The position numbers were made by a program, and so were the translations under genes. From G963674505 sp964575975 (GTDB lineage: Bacteria > Desulfobacterota > Desulfobacteria > Desulfobacterales > SKZT01), in assembly GCA_964575975.1 (NCBI GenBank), contig CAZNTU010000099.1, positions 1-19,382 of the forward strand: 19,382 nucleotides of DNA, in the 5' to 3' direction. This document shows, piece after piece, positions 9,802 through 17,176 of this stretch. The notes under the pieces are model-generated. The model was not told the origin of the DNA and did not search any database. It worked only from the letters and a program-made list of their open reading frames with translations. Position 1 is the stretch's first letter. Every line of letters starts with the position of its first letter.

Positions 9802-10728
9802 TCAATTCAGAATATAGTTCAAAGGATTGACGGGAACGCCTTTGACGAGCACTTCGTAATGAAGGTGGGACCCTGTCGACCGGCCCGTGCTTCCGACCTC
9901 CCCGATAATGTCTCCCCTTTTTACGGAGTCGCCGGGCTTCTTGAGTATTTTGCTCAAATGGCCGTAACGGGTCACGATGCCTCTGCCGTGATCGACGATC
10001 ACCGTGTTTCCCAGGAAACCCTTTTCTCCGGCAAACGTGACCGTTCCATCGGCGGAGACTTTCACGGGAGTACCCGTCTTCGCGGCGATATCCATGCCTT
10101 CGTGGAAATCGCGAAGACCCGTGAACGGGGAAATTCTGTATCCGAAGCCCGAAGTCAGCATGCCCTTGACCGGACGTATGGCGGGAGTAGCGGATAGAAT
10201 TCCGATCTGCTTTTCAAGGGCTTCCACCAAGTTCTCGAAATCGTCCCGCTGAATTCGCGTCGCCGCCAAGAGCTGGTTGGTTCCGTCGTGCATTTCGCGA
10301 ATCAGTTTTCGCTTGTCATCCTTCATCTCGATTTCGATATCCAGTTCGTTCGGCATCGGCCCTCCGACGCCGAAAACGCCCTCCTGGTCCTCAAGCCTCT
10401 CAAGGTTGGCGATATCCCGTATCTTTTGCTCGAAATCGTCCAGCTCGCAAATCCTGGCATTCAAATCGTTGATTTTCGACGCGAAATCTTGGATTTGTTT
10501 CAGTTGCGTCTCGATCTCTTCGGCTTGGGCAGCGAGCATGTCCTCCAGAGCGGCCTTTTCGAAAAGCGAAAATTTCATTTCCGAATAATCGTAGACAATA
10601 TAACCAATCCCCGAGATGCACCCCACAAAAACGGCGAAAATCGCGCCAATCCACGTTTTGGGGATCGAAAACTGCTTTAGTAAGGAACCTGTGTTGCTCA
10701 AAACGACGAAAGAGATGCTTCTGCGCAT
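9802..10728 (-). CDS. Membrane-anchored M23 (LytM-type) peptidoglycan endopeptidase with coiled coil
   Basis: A zinc metallopeptidase expected to cut peptide cross-links of peptidoglycan in the periplasm; 308 residues. A short cytoplasmic tail (MRRSISFVVLSNTGS) leads into one membrane helix at about 26-46, so it is an N-in, C-out anchor with no cleaved signal. Residues about 55-195 are charged and heptad-like, rich in Glu, Lys, Gln and Leu, and probably form a coiled coil. The M23 domain is about 200-308. Zinc and catalytic residues are all present: HEGMD (His209, Asp213), RYGH (His257) and HLH (His288, His290). It is therefore predicted active rather than an EnvC/NlpD-like activator. The start at 10728 has AGGG seven bases upstream. 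It stands alone between folD and livK1, with no bactofilin or division gene beside it. Its substrate bond is unknown. Confidence 0.92.
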   Translation of the reverse strand: MRRSISFVVLSNTGSLLKQFSIPKTWIGAIFAVFVGCISGIGYIVYDYSEMKFSLFEKAALEDMLAAQAEEIETQLKQIQDFASKINDLNARICELDDFEQKIRDIANLERLEDQEGVFGVGGPMPNELDIEIEMKDDKRKLIREMHDGTNQLLAATRIQRDDFENLVEALEKQIGILSATPAIRPVKGMLTSGFGYRISPFTGLRDFHEGMDIAAKTGTPVKVSADGTVTFAGEKGFLGNTVIVDHGRGIVTRYGHLSKILKKPGDSVKRGDIIGEVGSTGRSTGSHLHYEVLVKGVPVNPLNYILN

Positions 10729-10850
10729 GTTATTACCCTGATTGAAAATGATTGATCTTTCAGGATCCGGCGCATATTGCCGCCGGAAAAGCCGATTCAG
10801 TCGCACTTGTCTGGTCTTCCGCAAACACCCCATAGAGCAAACGTCCGCTT

Positions 10851-10879
10851 ATCTAACATGCGAAAACGAGTCGTGTCAA
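10851..10879 (-). promoter_or_regulatory. Candidate promoter for the M23 peptidase gene
   Basis: A perfect TTGACA (-35, 10874-10879, minus strand) is followed by exactly 17 bases and TTAGAT (10851-10856), a weak -10. The predicted start near 10844 leaves a leader of about 115 bases before the gene at 10728. Confidence 0.45.
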
Positions 10880-11264
10880 CCTTCATTCCACGACCCTCAT
10901 TTGTGTGTTTCGCGTTTCAGTGGACCGGGAAGCGCCCTGCGGCAAACCATCGACGAAACTCGCGCCCAAGTAGAGGAAAAGTTAAATGCATGCGTTCGCA
11001 AGGTTCGGCTAATGGGGAAAGGGGGGGCAGCTCGATCAAAAAACGTCTTCCGCGGTTCGTTTCCGCGGCTCGCCCGATTGCGAAAACTCTCTCTAACGTT
11101 TCGAGCCCGACGTGTTCAACGGTTGGATACAGCTTTTTATGAACAAGATGGTCCAACCTATGCATGTTTTTGCGAGGGTCAAGCCCTTGCGCAACTTATC
11201 CATGCCAAGGGAAGCAAAATGGTACCTGCCAGGTAGGGTATAGCGGCCGGGTAAAAGGATCGTC
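10880..11264. other. Gene-poor region between folD and the M23 peptidase gene
   Basis: Together with the adjacent promoter and palindrome, 586 bases separate the two genes. Short open frames exist on both strands, but none has a convincing ribosome site, hydrophobic pattern or recognisable family. Visible structure includes CCGCGG pairing with CCGCGG (11050-11055, 11063-11068), GGTTGGA (11121-11127) with TCCAACC (11152-11158), and the short palindrome TACCTGCCAGGTA near 11222-11234. It could hold a small RNA or decayed sequence; I cannot recognise either. Confidence 0.4.
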
Positions 11265-11288
11265 CTTGCCCCGGCAAGCCGGGGCAAG
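11265..11288. repeat. 24-base near-perfect palindrome downstream of folD
   Basis: CTTGCCCCGGC (11265-11275) and GCCGGGGCAAG (11278-11288) are exact inverted repeats around AA. It directly follows the T8 run at the folD end (minus strand). Because the T-run precedes rather than follows it, it is not itself a folD terminator. On the plus strand it is followed by A8. It may be a REP-like element or a 3'-end-protecting hairpin. Confidence 0.6.
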
Positions 11289-11316
11289 AAAAAAAAGATC
11301 TTTCGGAAACGAAATC
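11289..11316 (-). terminator. Probable weak intrinsic terminator overlapping the folD stop codon
   Basis: On the minus strand, starting in the TGA stop, GATTTCG pairs with CGAAAGATC. This makes a five-bp TTTCG/CGAAA stem over a TTTC loop plus two outer pairs past a two-base bulge. It is followed at once by eight T residues (11296-11289). The stem is short, so termination may be partial; the strong palindrome just beyond could contribute. Confidence 0.5.
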
Positions 11317-12223
11317 AGGCAATGCCCAATTTGAACTTGAGGGATTTCAGAGTGTTGAGCATGAGCATGGTGATGGTCATCGGGCCTACGCCGCCGGGAA
11401 CCGGGGTGATGGAGCCCGCGATCTCCTTGGCGGCGTCGAAGTCCACGTCGCCCCTGAGGATGGCGATTTTCTTGCCGGTCTTTTCGCTGATCTTCTCGCC
11501 GACCCTGTTAACGCCCACGTCGATTACGCAAGCGCCGGGTTTGATCCACTCGGGTTTGACCAGTCCGGGTACGCCGGCGGCGACGATCAGAATGTCGGCG
11601 CGTTGGCAATGGGAAGCCAGGTCTTTCGTCCCGGTATGGACGATGGTGACGGTGGAGTTGGCGCCCTTGCCTTTCTGGAGCATCATGTTCGCGATGGGCT
11701 TGCCAACGATGTTGGAACGTCCGACAACAACCACCTCGGCGCCTTTGGTCTCGACGCCCGCGCGAATGATCATTTCCTGGATTCCGTACGGAGTACACGG
11801 CGGGAACTTGACTTCGCCGCCGCCGATCATCAGACGACCCACGTTCACCGGATGGAAACCGTCGACGTCCTTGTCGGGATCGATGGCGTTCAATACCTTT
11901 TTCTCGTTGATGTGCTTGGGAAGGGGAAGCTGGACAAGAATGCCGTTGATGGAATCGTCCTTGTTGTACTTGTCGATCAGCGCCAGAAGAGCCTCTTCGG
12001 AAATGTCCCCGGGCTGGCTGTCCTGAATTTCCTTGAAACCCACCCTGTGGGCGGTCTGGATCTTCAGGGTAACGTAGGAAACCGAAGCCGGGTTCTCGCC
12101 GATCAGGATCGTTACGAGTCCGGGCACGACCCCGTGTTTCTCCTTGATCGCGGCGACATCCTTGGTGATTTCCTCGAGGATCTCCTCCCGAATTTCGGTT
12201 CCCATGATCAGTTTTGCTGTCAT
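11315..12223 (-). CDS. folD: Bifunctional methylenetetrahydrofolate dehydrogenase / methenyltetrahydrofolate cyclohydrolase
   Basis: FolD oxidises 5,10-methylene-THF to methenyl-THF and hydrolyses this to 10-formyl-THF, in the cytoplasm. The protein is 302 residues, slightly longer than the usual 280-290. Catalytic Tyr50 and Lys54 lie in SVSYVTLKIQTA, the same numbers as in E. coli. Other hallmarks are GILVQLPLPKH, DKDVDGFHPVNVGRL, PCTPYGIQEMI, the dinucleotide loop VVVGRSNIVGKPIA, and ITPVPGGVGPMTITMLMLNT. The extra length is around QKGKGANSTVTIVH after the cofactor loop and near EKISEKTGKKIAI. The ATG at 12223 has GGAG nine bases upstream. It lies 129 bases after the paaK-like gene, but a good promoter and a terminator suggest its own transcript. 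In acetogenic or sulfate-reducing anaerobes it may also serve the methyl branch of the Wood-Ljungdahl pathway, which cannot be judged here. Confidence 0.97.
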   Translation of the reverse strand: MTAKLIMGTEIREEILEEITKDVAAIKEKHGVVPGLVTILIGENPASVSYVTLKIQTAHRVGFKEIQDSQPGDISEEALLALIDKYNKDDSINGILVQLPLPKHINEKKVLNAIDPDKDVDGFHPVNVGRLMIGGGEVKFPPCTPYGIQEMIIRAGVETKGAEVVVVGRSNIVGKPIANMMLQKGKGANSTVTIVHTGTKDLASHCQRADILIVAAGVPGLVKPEWIKPGACVIDVGVNRVGEKISEKTGKKIAILRGDVDFDAAKEIAGSITPVPGGVGPMTITMLMLNTLKSLKFKLGIA

Positions 12224-12304
12224 TGACTCTCTCTCCTTTCCTAAAATTGGTTGTCGATTTTATTGCGCAAACTTTCTCCGCCGTACATGGTTTCAAAGAA
12301 TGAC

Positions 12305-12333
12305 CTTTTAATCCAATCGGGCGGCTATGTCAA
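12305..12333 (-). promoter_or_regulatory. Candidate sigma70-type promoter for folD
   Basis: On the minus strand, a perfect TTGACA (12328-12333) lies 17 bases from TAAAAG (12305-12310, 4 of 6). It is just after the paaK-like stop codon. Transcription from about 12298 would give a 75-base leader, suggesting folD is not simply the last gene of the ACT-liv2-paaK operon. Confidence 0.5.
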
Positions 12334-12352
12334 GAAGACTCGACGCGAAAAA

Positions 12353-13642
12353 CTAAAAATGCCGGTTGTCCAAAACGATTCGATTCGTATCGAGAGTTCC
12401 GGGTTCCACCAGCTGGACTCCGACCTCCCACCCCAGAAATTCGGACAACTCCCTGTGAAGCTTTTCGACGAACCTCCGTTGCTTCTTCATCTCGTCGAAA
12501 AAAAACCGTTCCGAGATTTCCACTTTCACGAGCAATTGATCCCGATGTCCCTCTCTTTCGACCACGAGCTGGTACCGAGGGGCTGCGCCGTTGATCCTTG
12601 CCAGAGCCAGTCCGATTTGCTCCGGCACTACGCTCGTGCCGCGCATGACGATTATGTCGTCGCATCTCTTGAAGATTCGCGATATTCTGCAGTGGGACCG
12701 TCCGCAAGCGCAAAGAGTCTTGTCGATGCTCGCGAGATCTCCGGTCCTGAACCGAATCAGGGGAAACGCTTCCTTTGTCAAGGTGGTGATCAACAGTTCG
12801 CCCTCCTCTCCCGGCGCTTTAGGAGCAAGCGTCATAGGATCGACGATCTCGGGAAAGAAATGGTCCTCGGGGATGTGCAGCCCTTTTTTCTCGGGACACT
12901 CCCATGCGACGCCCGGACCGAATATCTCGGTGAGGCCGTACGAGTCCGTCGCGCTGATGCGCAGAGATTGTTCGATCTCCTTTCGCATGTCCTCGGGCCA
13001 CGGTTCCGACCCCAATACGCCGTATTTCAAAGAGAGCGCCGCCGGTTCTATCCCCGCCGTCTCCATCGCGCCGATCAGCCCCATTGCGAACGTGGGCGTC
13101 GAAACCAGCGTCGTGGTTCGAAAATCCCTCATGATCCTCAATTGACCCTCCGGATTGCCGGCGGACACGGGAATGACCGACGCCCCGATCTTCTCGGCCC
13201 CCAACTGCACCCCGAAAGGACCCGCGACAATGCCGAACGCCATCGAAATCTGAACCACGTCGTCCTTCCCGACCCCGACCGCAGTCAAGTTCCTGGCGGT
13301 CAACTCGCCCCACCGGTCCAAGTCGTTGGCCGTGAAACCGATCACCATGGGTTTGTCCAACGTCAGAGCCGGCGCCAGAAGCCGCACCACCTCGCGAAGA
13401 GGCACCGCGAACATACCGTAGGGATAGTTGTCCATCAGGTCCCGGCGAGTAGTCGGAGGCAGCTCGGAAAATTGGTCCAGGCTTTTCAAATCCTCGGGAA
13501 TGAAATCTATTTTCTTGAAAAGACTTCGATAATGGCTCACGTTCTTATAAACGCGATTCAGGGTCGCCTGAAGCCTCTCGAGCTGAAGCTGCTCGATTTC
13601 CCCCCTGTCCATGCATTCGTTTCTGTTGTCCCAGCATTCCAT
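12353..13642 (-). CDS. PaaK-family (phenylacetate-CoA ligase-like) protein with degenerate ATP-binding motifs
   Basis: Family members (ANL superfamily) join phenylacetate or related acids to CoA using ATP. This 429-residue protein aligns in spirit over its full length with PaaK. It begins near ECWDNRNEC, has YPYGMFAVP at 73-81, A5-like YGLTEIFGPGVAWEC at 235-249, then EDHFFPEIVDP, LLITTLTKEAFPLIR and RTGD at 299-302. Key motifs are missing, however. RLLAPALTLDKP at 87-98 stands where SSGTTGKP should be. FKRCDD at 324-329 replaces the hinge GRSDD, and GTLDTNR at 415-421 lacks the RxxGK catalytic lysine. The frame is open throughout with no frameshift. The start at 13642 has GAGGA seven bases upstream and lies 21 bases after livF2. 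Family membership is secure; ligase activity is doubtful. It could be a binding or sensing protein, or a transferase using preactivated substrate. Confidence 0.88.
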   Translation of the reverse strand: MECWDNRNECMDRGEIEQLQLERLQATLNRVYKNVSHYRSLFKKIDFIPEDLKSLDQFSELPPTTRRDLMDNYPYGMFAVPLREVVRLLAPALTLDKPMVIGFTANDLDRWGELTARNLTAVGVGKDDVVQISMAFGIVAGPFGVQLGAEKIGASVIPVSAGNPEGQLRIMRDFRTTTLVSTPTFAMGLIGAMETAGIEPAALSLKYGVLGSEPWPEDMRKEIEQSLRISATDSYGLTEIFGPGVAWECPEKKGLHIPEDHFFPEIVDPMTLAPKAPGEEGELLITTLTKEAFPLIRFRTGDLASIDKTLCACGRSHCRISRIFKRCDDIIVMRGTSVVPEQIGLALARINGAAPRYQLVVEREGHRDQLLVKVEISERFFFDEMKKQRRFVEKLHRELSEFLGWEVGVQLVEPGTLDTNRIVLDNRHF

Positions 13643-13663
13643 ACGTCTTTCCTCGCCTGTCTG

Positions 13664-14401
13664 TTACTCCCAGATTTCCCGCTTGTCCCGGCCCAGGTAC
13701 GCCCGCTTGACCTCCTGGTTCTGCAACAGGGACGCCGCATCCTGCTCCAGAATGATCTTTCCGGTCTCCATGACGTATCCCCGGTCCGCAGTTTTCAGAG
13801 CGGCCCCCGCGTTCTGTTCCACCAGCAAAACCGTCAGGCCGGTCTGCTCCTTCAGGTCCGAAATCACCCGGAATATTTCCTTGACGATCAAAGGAGCAAG
13901 CCCCATGGAAGGCTCATCCAGCAGGAGCAGCTCGGGCCTCGCCATCAGCGCCATCGCGATCGCCAGCATTTGCTGTTCGCCGCCGCTCAAAGTCCCGGCA
14001 TATTGGCCGCGGCGTTCCCTCAATATAGGAAAAAGCTCCAGCATCTTGTCGATGTCCATGCCGAGCTGTTTTTTCCCGTGAATTTTGTAGGTGAGATACC
14101 CACCCAGCTCCAGGTTGTCCATGACACTCATGGGCCAGAAAATCTGACGTCCTTCGGGAACCTGCGCGATGCCAAGTTTCACCAGCGACTCGGTCCTTTT
14201 GTTCGTGACGTCCCGACCCTTGAAAAACAGACTTCCCTCCCTGACCGGGTGAAGTCCGCTGATCGACCGCAGCGTCGTGGATTTTCCCGCGCCGTTGGCC
14301 CCGATCAGCGTAACGATCTCTCCCTTGTTCACGTGAAGGGAAATGTTGCGCAAAACCTGTACCAAGCCGTAATAGCTGTTTACATTTACCAGACGAAGCA
14401 T
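13664..14401 (-). CDS. livF: Amino acid ABC transporter ATP-binding protein LivF, system 2
   Basis: The smaller ATPase of the second Liv-type importer, 245 residues from the ATG at 14401. Walker A GANGAGKST is near residue 36, followed by VPEGRQIFWPMSVMDNLELG, signature LSGGEQQMLAIAMAL, Walker B LLLLDEPSMGLAP and LLVEQNA. The C-terminus runs seven residues past the usual YLG end (RDKREIWE). It lies 20 bases after livG2 and 21 bases before the paaK-like gene. The SD is AAGGAG, rather far (about 12 bases) from the start. An in-frame ATG 93 bases upstream (14494) would add sequence inside livG2 and is not favoured. Confidence 0.94.
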   Translation of the reverse strand: MLRLVNVNSYYGLVQVLRNISLHVNKGEIVTLIGANGAGKSTTLRSISGLHPVREGSLFFKGRDVTNKRTESLVKLGIAQVPEGRQIFWPMSVMDNLELGGYLTYKIHGKKQLGMDIDKMLELFPILRERRGQYAGTLSGGEQQMLAIAMALMARPELLLLDEPSMGLAPLIVKEIFRVISDLKEQTGLTVLLVEQNAGAALKTADRGYVMETGKIILEQDAASLLQNQEVKRAYLGRDKREIWE

Positions 14402-14421
14402 AATCCGACCGACTTTTCTCC

Positions 14422-15183
14422 TTACTCGCCCAGATAGGCGGCGATAACCTCGGGATTGCTCTGTACTTCGGAGGGGGTTCCGCTGGCGATGCATCTGCCG
14501 AAATTCACCACGTTGACTTCGTCGGAGATGTCCATGACCAGCTCCATGTCATGCTCGACCAACACCACGGTTATATCCATGCCCCTGATCTTTTCGATCA
14601 GCGCCCCCAGCTTGGTAGTCTCCCGGGCATTCAAACCCGACGCGGGCTCGTCCAGCAAAATCAGCGAAGGCTCCATGGCCAGCGCCCGCGCGATCTCCAG
14701 CTGACGCTGGCTTCCCAGGGGAAGGCTCCCGGCCGCCTCCCTTGCCAAATGCGATATTCCGACCAGTTCAAGCCGGCGCATCGCCTCCTTCCCGATTCGT
14801 CTCTCCTCCTTGCGAAACACCGGCGGCGCGAGCAAGGACGGCAAAAAGCCCAGTTTCGACCTGACGTGCCTTCCCACCATGACATTTTCCAGCACGGACA
14901 TCTGCGGAAAAATCTGCACGTTCTGAAACGTTCGCGCGATCTCTTTTCTGGCCACCAGGTGCGGCCTGAACCCGTTTATTTCCTTGCCTCTGAATATAAT
15001 TTTTCCGGACGTGGGCTTCAGAAAGCCGGTCACCAGATTGAAAATAGTGGTTTTTCCCGCTCCATTGGGGCCGATTACAGAGGTGATGGTCCCCCTTTTC
15101 ACGGCAACGTTCAAACAATCCACCGCGATGACGCCGCCGAAATGCCTGCTGAGATCTTTCAGCTCCAAAATCGAATCAGCCAC
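14422..15183 (-). CDS. livG: Amino acid ABC transporter ATP-binding protein LivG, system 2
   Basis: The larger ATPase of importer 2, 253 residues from a GTG at 15183. Walker A GPNGAGKTT sits near 35-43, then ARTFQNVQIFPQMSVLENVMVG, the LivG-type signature LPLGSQRQLEIARALA, Walker B LILLDEPASGLNARE and H-loop VVLVEHDMELVMDISD. It ends AAYLGE. The GTG start is chosen because AGGGG lies nine bases upstream and the product then begins MADSILELKDLSRHFGG, as normal for LivG. It overlaps the livM2 end by eight bases, suggesting translational coupling. The ATG at 15222 would overlap livM2 by 47 bases and add an unlikely basic extension. Confidence 0.93.
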   Translation of the reverse strand: MADSILELKDLSRHFGGVIAVDCLNVAVKRGTITSVIGPNGAGKTTIFNLVTGFLKPTSGKIIFRGKEINGFRPHLVARKEIARTFQNVQIFPQMSVLENVMVGRHVRSKLGFLPSLLAPPVFRKEERRIGKEAMRRLELVGISHLAREAAGSLPLGSQRQLEIARALAMEPSLILLDEPASGLNARETTKLGALIEKIRGMDITVVLVEHDMELVMDISDEVNVVNFGRCIASGTPSEVQSNPEVIAAYLGE

Positions 15184-16192
15184 CCTGCGAAACCCCTTTT
15201 TTCGAAAACCTGGAGACCGCATCGACGGAAAAGCGGGCGACGACCCGGATCCCCTCGATCAACCCGCCCGGCAGAAACAACATGATCGCCAAAAGAATGC
15301 CCCCGTAAATCAAGGTGTCGTAGTCGGGATTGTACGCGATGCCCATGCCGCCGAAATATTCGGACAGGGACGAGAGGAACTCGGGAAGGATGGACAGAAG
15401 CACCGCGCCCGTCATCGCTCCCCAGATGTTGTGCATCCCTCCCACCGCGACCATCGTGACTAAAAGCACCGAGTGCATGACGTCGAACGGACCCGGATCG
15501 ATATAGTTTACGTAGTTCGCGTAAAGACTGCCCGCCACCGACGCGTACACCGCGCTTAGAATGAAAATCCGGATTTTGTACTTCGACGTGTCGATCCCCA
15601 GGGAACCCGCCGCGTCCTCGCTTCCGTGGATCGCCCGAAGCCCTCTTCCCACGCGGGAATGAATCAGGTTCAGCGCGAGCAGGAGCCCCACCGCCACAAC
15701 CGACCAGCTGAAATAGAAAAAGCTCAGATCGCTGCCCAGTTCGAAGCCGAAAAGCGCGAGTTGCGGTATTCCCACGATTCCCCCGGGACCGCCGGTCAAA
15801 TCCACCGCCGCCGTGAAAACCACATGGACGATCGCTCCGAAACCCAGCGTGGCCATGGCCAGGTAATGGCCCTTCAGCCTCAGCGAAGGAACTCCCACAA
15901 TGATCGCGACGAACGACGACAGCGTCGCCCCCGCAGCCATCCCCACCCAGGAGGACCATCCGACCTTGACCGTCAAAATGGCCGTGGTGTACGCCCCGAT
16001 TCCGTAAAAAGCCGCGTGCCCCAGCGAAATCTGCCCCGCGTACCCCATCAGGAGGCACAACCCGACGCAGGCCAGGCAGTTCAAAGCCGTGAACACCAGG
16101 ATTCCGATATAGTAGTCGTTCTGGACGATCCGGGGGACGAAGGCCACGACGATCAACAGCAGTGCCAGACCGATATAATTGTTCCGAGCCAT
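15176..16192 (-). CDS. livM: Amino acid ABC transporter permease LivM, system 2
   Basis: Inner-membrane permease of importer 2, 338 residues, the common short LivM form. Hallmarks are LCLLMGYAGQISLGHAAFYGIGAY, VPSLRLKGHYLAMATLGFG, DLTGGPGGIVGIP, GRGLRAIHGSEDAAGSLGIDTSKYKIRIF (read here as consecutive short blocks), VAGSLYANYVNYIDPG and VGGMHNIWGAMTGAV. About eight to nine hydrophobic segments are visible. The start ATG at 16192 lies five bases after the livH2 stop. AAGG is only three bases away, so translation probably depends on coupling with livH2. Unlike LivM of system 1, it has the standard GQISLGHA motif and no N-terminal extension, so the two systems are not recent copies. Confidence 0.95.
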   Translation of the reverse strand: MARNNYIGLALLLIVVAFVPRIVQNDYYIGILVFTALNCLACVGLCLLMGYAGQISLGHAAFYGIGAYTTAILTVKVGWSSWVGMAAGATLSSFVAIIVGVPSLRLKGHYLAMATLGFGAIVHVVFTAAVDLTGGPGGIVGIPQLALFGFELGSDLSFFYFSWSVVAVGLLLALNLIHSRVGRGLRAIHGSEDAAGSLGIDTSKYKIRIFILSAVYASVAGSLYANYVNYIDPGPFDVMHSVLLVTMVAVGGMHNIWGAMTGAVLLSILPEFLSSLSEYFGGMGIAYNPDYDTLIYGGILLAIMLFLPGGLIEGIRVVARFSVDAVSRFSKKGVSQGG

Positions 16193-16197
16193 GATCC

Positions 16198-17100
16198 TTA
16201 GAATTCTTTCAATCTTGAAGCCTCGCTGCTTCCGAAAATGCCGCTCGGCCGGATGAACAAAACGACGAGCAAGATCAGCAACGCGATGGCGTCCATGTAG
16301 TGCGACGAAACGTAGCCTCCGCCGAAAGCCTCCAGGATTCCCACGAGAATGCCCGCGACCACCGCGCCGATGCTGTTTCCCAGCCCCCCGACCACGGCCG
16401 CCCCGAATCCCTTGATCCCCAAAAGCGCGCCCCTGGCGTAGTCCATCTGGATGATCGGCGTGACGATGATGCCCGCCACGGCTCCGATTCCCGCCGAAAG
16501 CGCGAAAGACAACATCACCATCTTCCTGTCGTTAATCCCCGCCAAACGGGCCGCATCCCGGTTGATCGCGCACGCTCTCATGCTTTTTCCCGTCATGGTG
16601 AAATTGAAAAACAGGACGAACGCAATCACGACAACGGCCAGGATGGCGATGATCCAAAGGGTTTGCGGCAAAATGGTCGCGCCTAGAACCTCCAGCGGCT
16701 CCGACCCGGAAAAGTGTCTCATGTAGTGGGATTCCTTGCCCCAGAAACACATGGCCGCGCCCTTCAAGAGAATGGACACCGCGATGGTGACGATAATCAG
16801 CCTCAGGACGGACGGGTTCTTCACGGGGTTGATGGTGAATCGCTCCATCAGAATTCCCACCGCAGTGACGAACAGGACCGTCAGAAGGAACGCGAACGGG
16901 ATGGAAAGCTCCGCCGCCATGGTCAAAGAAACCATCATGAGACCTCCGATGACCACGAACTCGCCCTGCGCGAAATTGATCACGCCGGTGGAATTGTAGA
17001 TGATGTTGAACCCCATGGCCACCATGGCGTAAATGCTGCCCCGCTGCAGCCCCATGAATATGAACTGAAGTAAATCCGTGAAACTTCCGCCCGAATCCAT
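16198..17100 (-). CDS. livH: Amino acid ABC transporter permease LivH, system 2
   Basis: Second permease of importer 2, 300 residues. It begins with LQRGSIYAMVAMGFNIIYN and STGVINFAQGEFVVIGG, both classic LivH. MERFTINPVKNPSVLRLIIV, MRACAINRDAARLAGIN, GALLGIKGFGAAVVGGLGN and the C-terminal LFIRPSGIFG follow. The start at 17100 has only a weak GGTG about ten bases upstream. It is preceded by a strong stem-loop with a U-tract (17121-17157), so it should be expressed less than livK2. Only 97 bases separate the livK2 stop codon from it, and it is five bases from livM2. Confidence 0.95.
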   Translation of the reverse strand: MDSGGSFTDLLQFIFMGLQRGSIYAMVAMGFNIIYNSTGVINFAQGEFVVIGGLMMVSLTMAAELSIPFAFLLTVLFVTAVGILMERFTINPVKNPSVLRLIIVTIAVSILLKGAAMCFWGKESHYMRHFSGSEPLEVLGATILPQTLWIIAILAVVVIAFVLFFNFTMTGKSMRACAINRDAARLAGINDRKMVMLSFALSAGIGAVAGIIVTPIIQMDYARGALLGIKGFGAAVVGGLGNSIGAVVAGILVGILEAFGGGYVSSHYMDAIALLILLVVLFIRPSGIFGSSEASRLKEF

Positions 17101-17120
17101 ATGAGATAATCACCGTGAAC

Positions 17121-17157
17121 AAAAAGGTGGGGGAGAAAACTCGCTCCCCCACCTTTT
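17121..17157 (-). terminator. Intrinsic terminator / attenuator between livK2 and livH2
   Basis: A perfect 14-bp stem joins AAAAGGTGGGGGAG (17122-17135) with CTCCCCCACCTTTT (17144-17157) around an eight-base loop. On the minus strand it ends in a run of five T. It begins 20 bases past the livK2 stop codon and ends 21 bases before livH2. This is the classic arrangement that yields much binding protein and less permease from one promoter. The stem is symmetrical and is also followed by T on the plus strand. Confidence 0.85.
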
Positions 17158-17176
17158 CCTATTTATAAGCGATCAG

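Noticed and set aside
10742..11236. 164-codon plus-strand open frame in the gap between the M23 gene and folD
   Set aside because: No good ribosome site, no family resemblance, overlaps the M23 promoter and mixed composition. A real small gene cannot be wholly excluded.
11265..11288. Strong palindrome as the intrinsic terminator of folD
   Set aside because: On the folD strand the T-run comes before the stem, not after it. The weak stem in front of the T8 is the more proper terminator.
12224..12352. folD as last gene of the ACT-liv2-paaK operon
   Set aside because: The gap is larger than between other genes of the operon, and contains a perfect TTGACA with a 17-base spacer and a fair -10. 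Read-through is still possible.
12353..13642. Frameshift or sequencing error as the cause of missing PaaK motifs
   Set aside because: Conserved residues on both sides of each lost motif are in the same frame with the expected spacing at the first site, so the changes are true substitutions plus a short C-terminal deletion.
12251..14437. Long open frame on the plus strand opposite paaK-like and livF2
   Set aside because: It is antisense to two clearly recognised genes, is rich in His, Arg and Gln as typical of GC-driven shadows, and shows no family features.
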